Shown here one piece after another: positions 61,405-64,000 of a DNA stretch of 64,000 nucleotides. The DNA lies in the NCBI RefSeq assembly GCF_000203815.1, contig NW_004457729.1:3472674-3536673 (forward strand), read 5' to 3'. The position numbers and the translations under genes were made by a program. A model generated the notes under the pieces. The model saw only the letters and a list, made by a program, of their open reading frames with translations, made no database searches and was not told where the DNA came from. Source of the stretch: Cavenderia fasciculata. Lineage: Eukaryota; Evosea; Eumycetozoa; Acytosteliales; Cavenderiaceae. Position 1 is the stretch's first letter, and each line of letters begins with the position of its first letter.

Positions 61405-62696
61405 CTTTTCTCTCTCTCTCTTTTTTTGATTTGTTCAAAGATGCTTTGCTCCCTTTTACTATTTTAATACAACTCTCTTTTCTCTCTCTCTCTCTCTCTT
61501 TGAACCCCTCCTCCTATTTTACCACTACCAATGATGATTCTATTCTACTCTATTCTATTAGTTGCTGTTGTTGATATGATGATGATGCTGGTGTACTCGG
61601 TTTGGTTTATATATAAATACAATTACAATGCTAATCTATCTATTTTTATTATTATTATTATTTATTTGTAAGTAGTAGCGAGGAGTGTTGACTGTGATTG
61701 ATTGATTGCGATTTGATTGTTTTACAAAAAAAAAAAAACTAAAAACCAACAGTAAGCTTGCTTGTGAAGAAGTGAGATCAATATAATAAAACAGTATGTA
61801 TCTTTGATATAAATAGATATATAAATAGATAGATAGATAGACTTATATATGTATATATGTATATTATATTTATAATAATATTATTATTGTTGGTGGTGAC
61901 GGTTTAAGAGATTGGAGTGGAGTTGGTGATTGATTATAATTTATCTATCTTGCTTTGAGCTGAAACTGCGAAAGAAGATTTAACTAAACTAAACTAAACT
62001 AAACTAACCTAACCTTTTGTTAATCGCAATAATAATACACCTTTTTTTTTGTTTTGCTGTTCCTCCTGGTACATTGTCGATCACTCTATTCATCCACCTT
62101 TCACAACACACCATGAACTTTTTTCGATGAATATTTTTGTTTGCAAAACCTGCTGCCAATGCAGCTTGAGAGAGGGTGCACATTAAATTTATGTTTTGAT
62201 CTATTATTCGGGTATTTATTAATAGCAGAAAGCCTTTCAGCTTTGGAGATACGATAGTTTTTCTCAAGATTGGTCTACACTAAACTATACACTTCTCACC
62301 TTTAACTTTTAATCACTTATCCTTCATTGCCCGCCGAACATAGTCGTCGACTTGAGACAGAGTTTAACAGTTGAACGGATATATCTATCCGTCTTCGTTT
62401 TGCGTAACAGCTATAACTCGGCGACAATGACGGTTTGTTAATTAGGGGTGAGCCAGACTCTCCAACAACCCACAACCCTGTGCAGAGCTGACATTTAAAT
62501 TATGTACATGAGTTTACTGTACTGTATCTATATTGTTACTCGTACTAGTATTATAATATATTACGCAGAGACAGAATTGTTTAACTTTTTGTGTTATAAC
62601 TAAAAATAATACTTTTGTTTAATTGATTCCTTCTTCTTGACTTTTGTACATCTCAATGATTTACTTTATTTATTTATTTATTCATTTATTTATTTA
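61405..62696. other. Intergenic region with a G+C-richer island
   Basis: About 1.3 kb. The left half is CT, GAT and TATA repeat rich. From about 62270 to 62500 the base composition becomes more balanced. That part holds the hairpin ACGGATA-TATC-TATCCGT (62375-62392) and ACCCACAA at 62468-62475. No protein gene is supported; a non-coding RNA is possible. Confidence 0.45.
62468..62475 (+). promoter_or_regulatory. DUSE-like element ACCCACAA
   Basis: The octamer fits (A/T)CCCA(C/T)AA, the upstream element described for many Dictyostelium small non-coding RNA genes, usually about 60 bp before transcription starts. One octamer can occur by chance, so this is only a pointer. Confidence 0.25.
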
Positions 62697-64000
62697 TTAA
62701 TTATAGGTGATCAAATAATATGGATAAGAAACTTTGCAATCATAGACAATATAGATTTCTCCACCTGAATTACCCTTGACAGAATCATAACGGTCATAGG
62801 TTGTGTTTGGTTTAAGGGGTGGTAGATGAAGCTTGGTTGGTGGAATCGTAATGGATTCTCCAAGTAGTACCTTGGCTAAAAAGAATTGTTTTCCACCATC
62901 TTTGCTTGCAAAGGCATAAGAGTTGGAATAGGATGCATCTCTAGCAAAATAGGATCCTGGGCCATACGATCCACCTTCTGATCCAAATCTAAAATCAAAA
63001 CAATCTCTTGAAAAACAAATAAGCTTTGGATCATTTTGACGACTACCATGAAATAATAATGTTTCATTCTATATATAAAAAATAAAAAAAATAAATAAGT
63101 AAGTAATCTCTTTCTCTCTAATTTCTTTTTCTTTTTTTTTTTCTTTTTTTTTCTTTACATCATCTTTTTCATTTAATTTAAATCTATTCTTCATATGAAC
63201 AAAATTAATGTAAGCTTCTTCATTTTGAACGATTTGAATTTTGGATACTCTTGCAGATGGGATGGTTGATTTGATTTTATCAACTACTTGATTCCATTCG
63301 GTTGATTGAGCTGCAATGTCAATGAATCCTTGCTTGACTTTTGGATCCCATCCACTTGGATAAGATACTTGGGTGTCTGATGGGGTTGAATTCTCCAAGA
63401 TGGCAATTTGAACCTCGTACACTTTTTGTTGCAATCCTTTGAGTTGGTACGAATTGGCTTCCACCTTTTTCATCTCTACACCAATAAAATCAGCAAGTTG
63501 AATGATCTTTTCTTCATTGTTGCAGAGGTTCTTGTTGATGTTGACCGTTGTAACATTGGAAGATACCATACGAACCAAATTTCTTTTTAAAGTTTCAATT
63601 GACTCTTTGGTTCCAGTCACTCTAATCTTGTTATTGGCGGTAGGGTTTTTAATGGTAATACCAGTGATGTCGATGGCTGGTGGTGTTCTAATCACCGATC
63701 TCTTGTTGCCATTTCTAATACCCAAGTTGATTTGGTGCCAATTGTTGGCATCAAACATGACTCTATAGAGTCGACCCTCAATATCTAAATTGACAAATGG
63801 ACTGCCATCTCTGTATGCCTTTTCCAACAATACCTTACTAGCTTTATCATATTCAATGTATTGGTTGTCATTCTCTCTCCATTTCCAGTCAGCGTCAACC
63901 TTTATCTTTTGGATATCCAAAATTGCTTTTTTAAAGAAATGCAAGAGATCATAGTTGGTGTCAACAAACACAATACTCTTGAGCGAGGTTGATTGTGATA
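62697..64000 (-). CDS. WWE-domain PARP / mono-ADP-ribosyltransferase (5' end outside window)
   Basis: Two exons are seen (63159-64000 and 62697-63068), with a GTAAAG donor and a TATATAG acceptor in phase; the frame is open to the right edge. A WWE domain begins near WKWRENDNQYIEYDKASKV and ends near WHQINLGIRNG. A KH-like stretch (IDITGITIKNPTANNKIRVT) follows. The C-terminal catalytic PARP domain has LLFHGSRQND (His), GSYGPGSYFARDASYSNSY (Tyr), KVLLGES and EIYIVYDCKVSYPYYLI. The position of PARP1's catalytic Glu is Ile, giving an H-Y-I triad. This is known for mono-ADP-ribosylating PARPs, so chain synthesis is not expected. WWE domains bind ADP-ribose chains. The left neighbour is a non-coding interval. 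Confidence 0.9.

Noticed and set aside
62004-62267. 87-aa minus-strand ORF in the last intergenic region
   Set aside because: No family, no splice partner and repeat-like tail; composition does not clearly differ from chance.

Overview
The window looks like a nuclear contig from a dictyostelid social amoeba. The non-coding DNA is very A+T rich. Coding regions carry long Gln, Asn, Ser and Thr homopolymers, mostly written with single codons. Introns are short (about 60-180 bp), GT-AG, and usually open GTAAGT or GTATGT. Several families are dictyostelid-typical: colossin-like Cna-B proteins, a ComC-type TIG/EGF adhesion protein, and a long zinc-finger type-2 HDAC. I cannot fix the species. No mobile element, CRISPR array, rRNA or convincing tRNA was seen.

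Layout, left to right. 1-82 is the tail of a plus-strand gene. 592-2055 (-) is a three-repeat Myb protein. 4695-6952 (-) is the spliceosome-associated protein CTNNBL1 in nine exons. 7362-8426 (-) is a low-complexity protein with a CPGAPKKK motif like that of plant SIAMESE CDK inhibitors. 10350-11711 (-) is an alpha/beta hydrolase. 12119-16549 (-) is one four-exon gene for a class II histone deacetylase with an AT-hook and PHD/ADD-like zinc module. 19398-21131 (-) is an EamA-type transporter. 21818-22496 (+) is a calmodulin-like protein. 23245-25503 (+) is a dictyostelid F-box/LRR-like protein with 53 consecutive CAA codons. 25769-29809 (-) is eIF4G. 30797-34080 (+) is the vesicle tether USO1/p115.

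The right half continues with 34696-35813 (-), a five-exon unknown protein; 36244-36855 (+), a small hypothetical; 36914-41098 (+), an LRR/TIG/EGF/ComC-type membrane protein; 41776-45433 (+), an LSD1-like demethylase with an SRI-like C-terminus; 45596-46431 (-), a membrane protein; 48223-49977 (+), a PH-C2 protein; 50505-50906 (+), a small thioredoxin-fold-like protein; 51023-53548 (-), a colossin-like secreted protein; 54441-54848 (-), a small Cys-rich gene; 55400-57780 (+), an ACSS3-type acyl-CoA synthetase; 57890-58216 (-), a small secreted protein; 58897-61404 (-), a tail-anchored RBR ubiquitin ligase; and 62697 to the right edge (-), a WWE-PARP.

These are mostly unrelated housekeeping genes, as expected in a eukaryote. 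Chromatin and RNA functions recur: Myb, HDAC, LSD1-SRI, PARP, CTNNBL1 and eIF4G. The best candidates for something undescribed are the LSD1 + SRI fusion, the SIAMESE-like protein and the zinc-finger HDAC. All exon joins were made by eye from splice consensus and reading phase.
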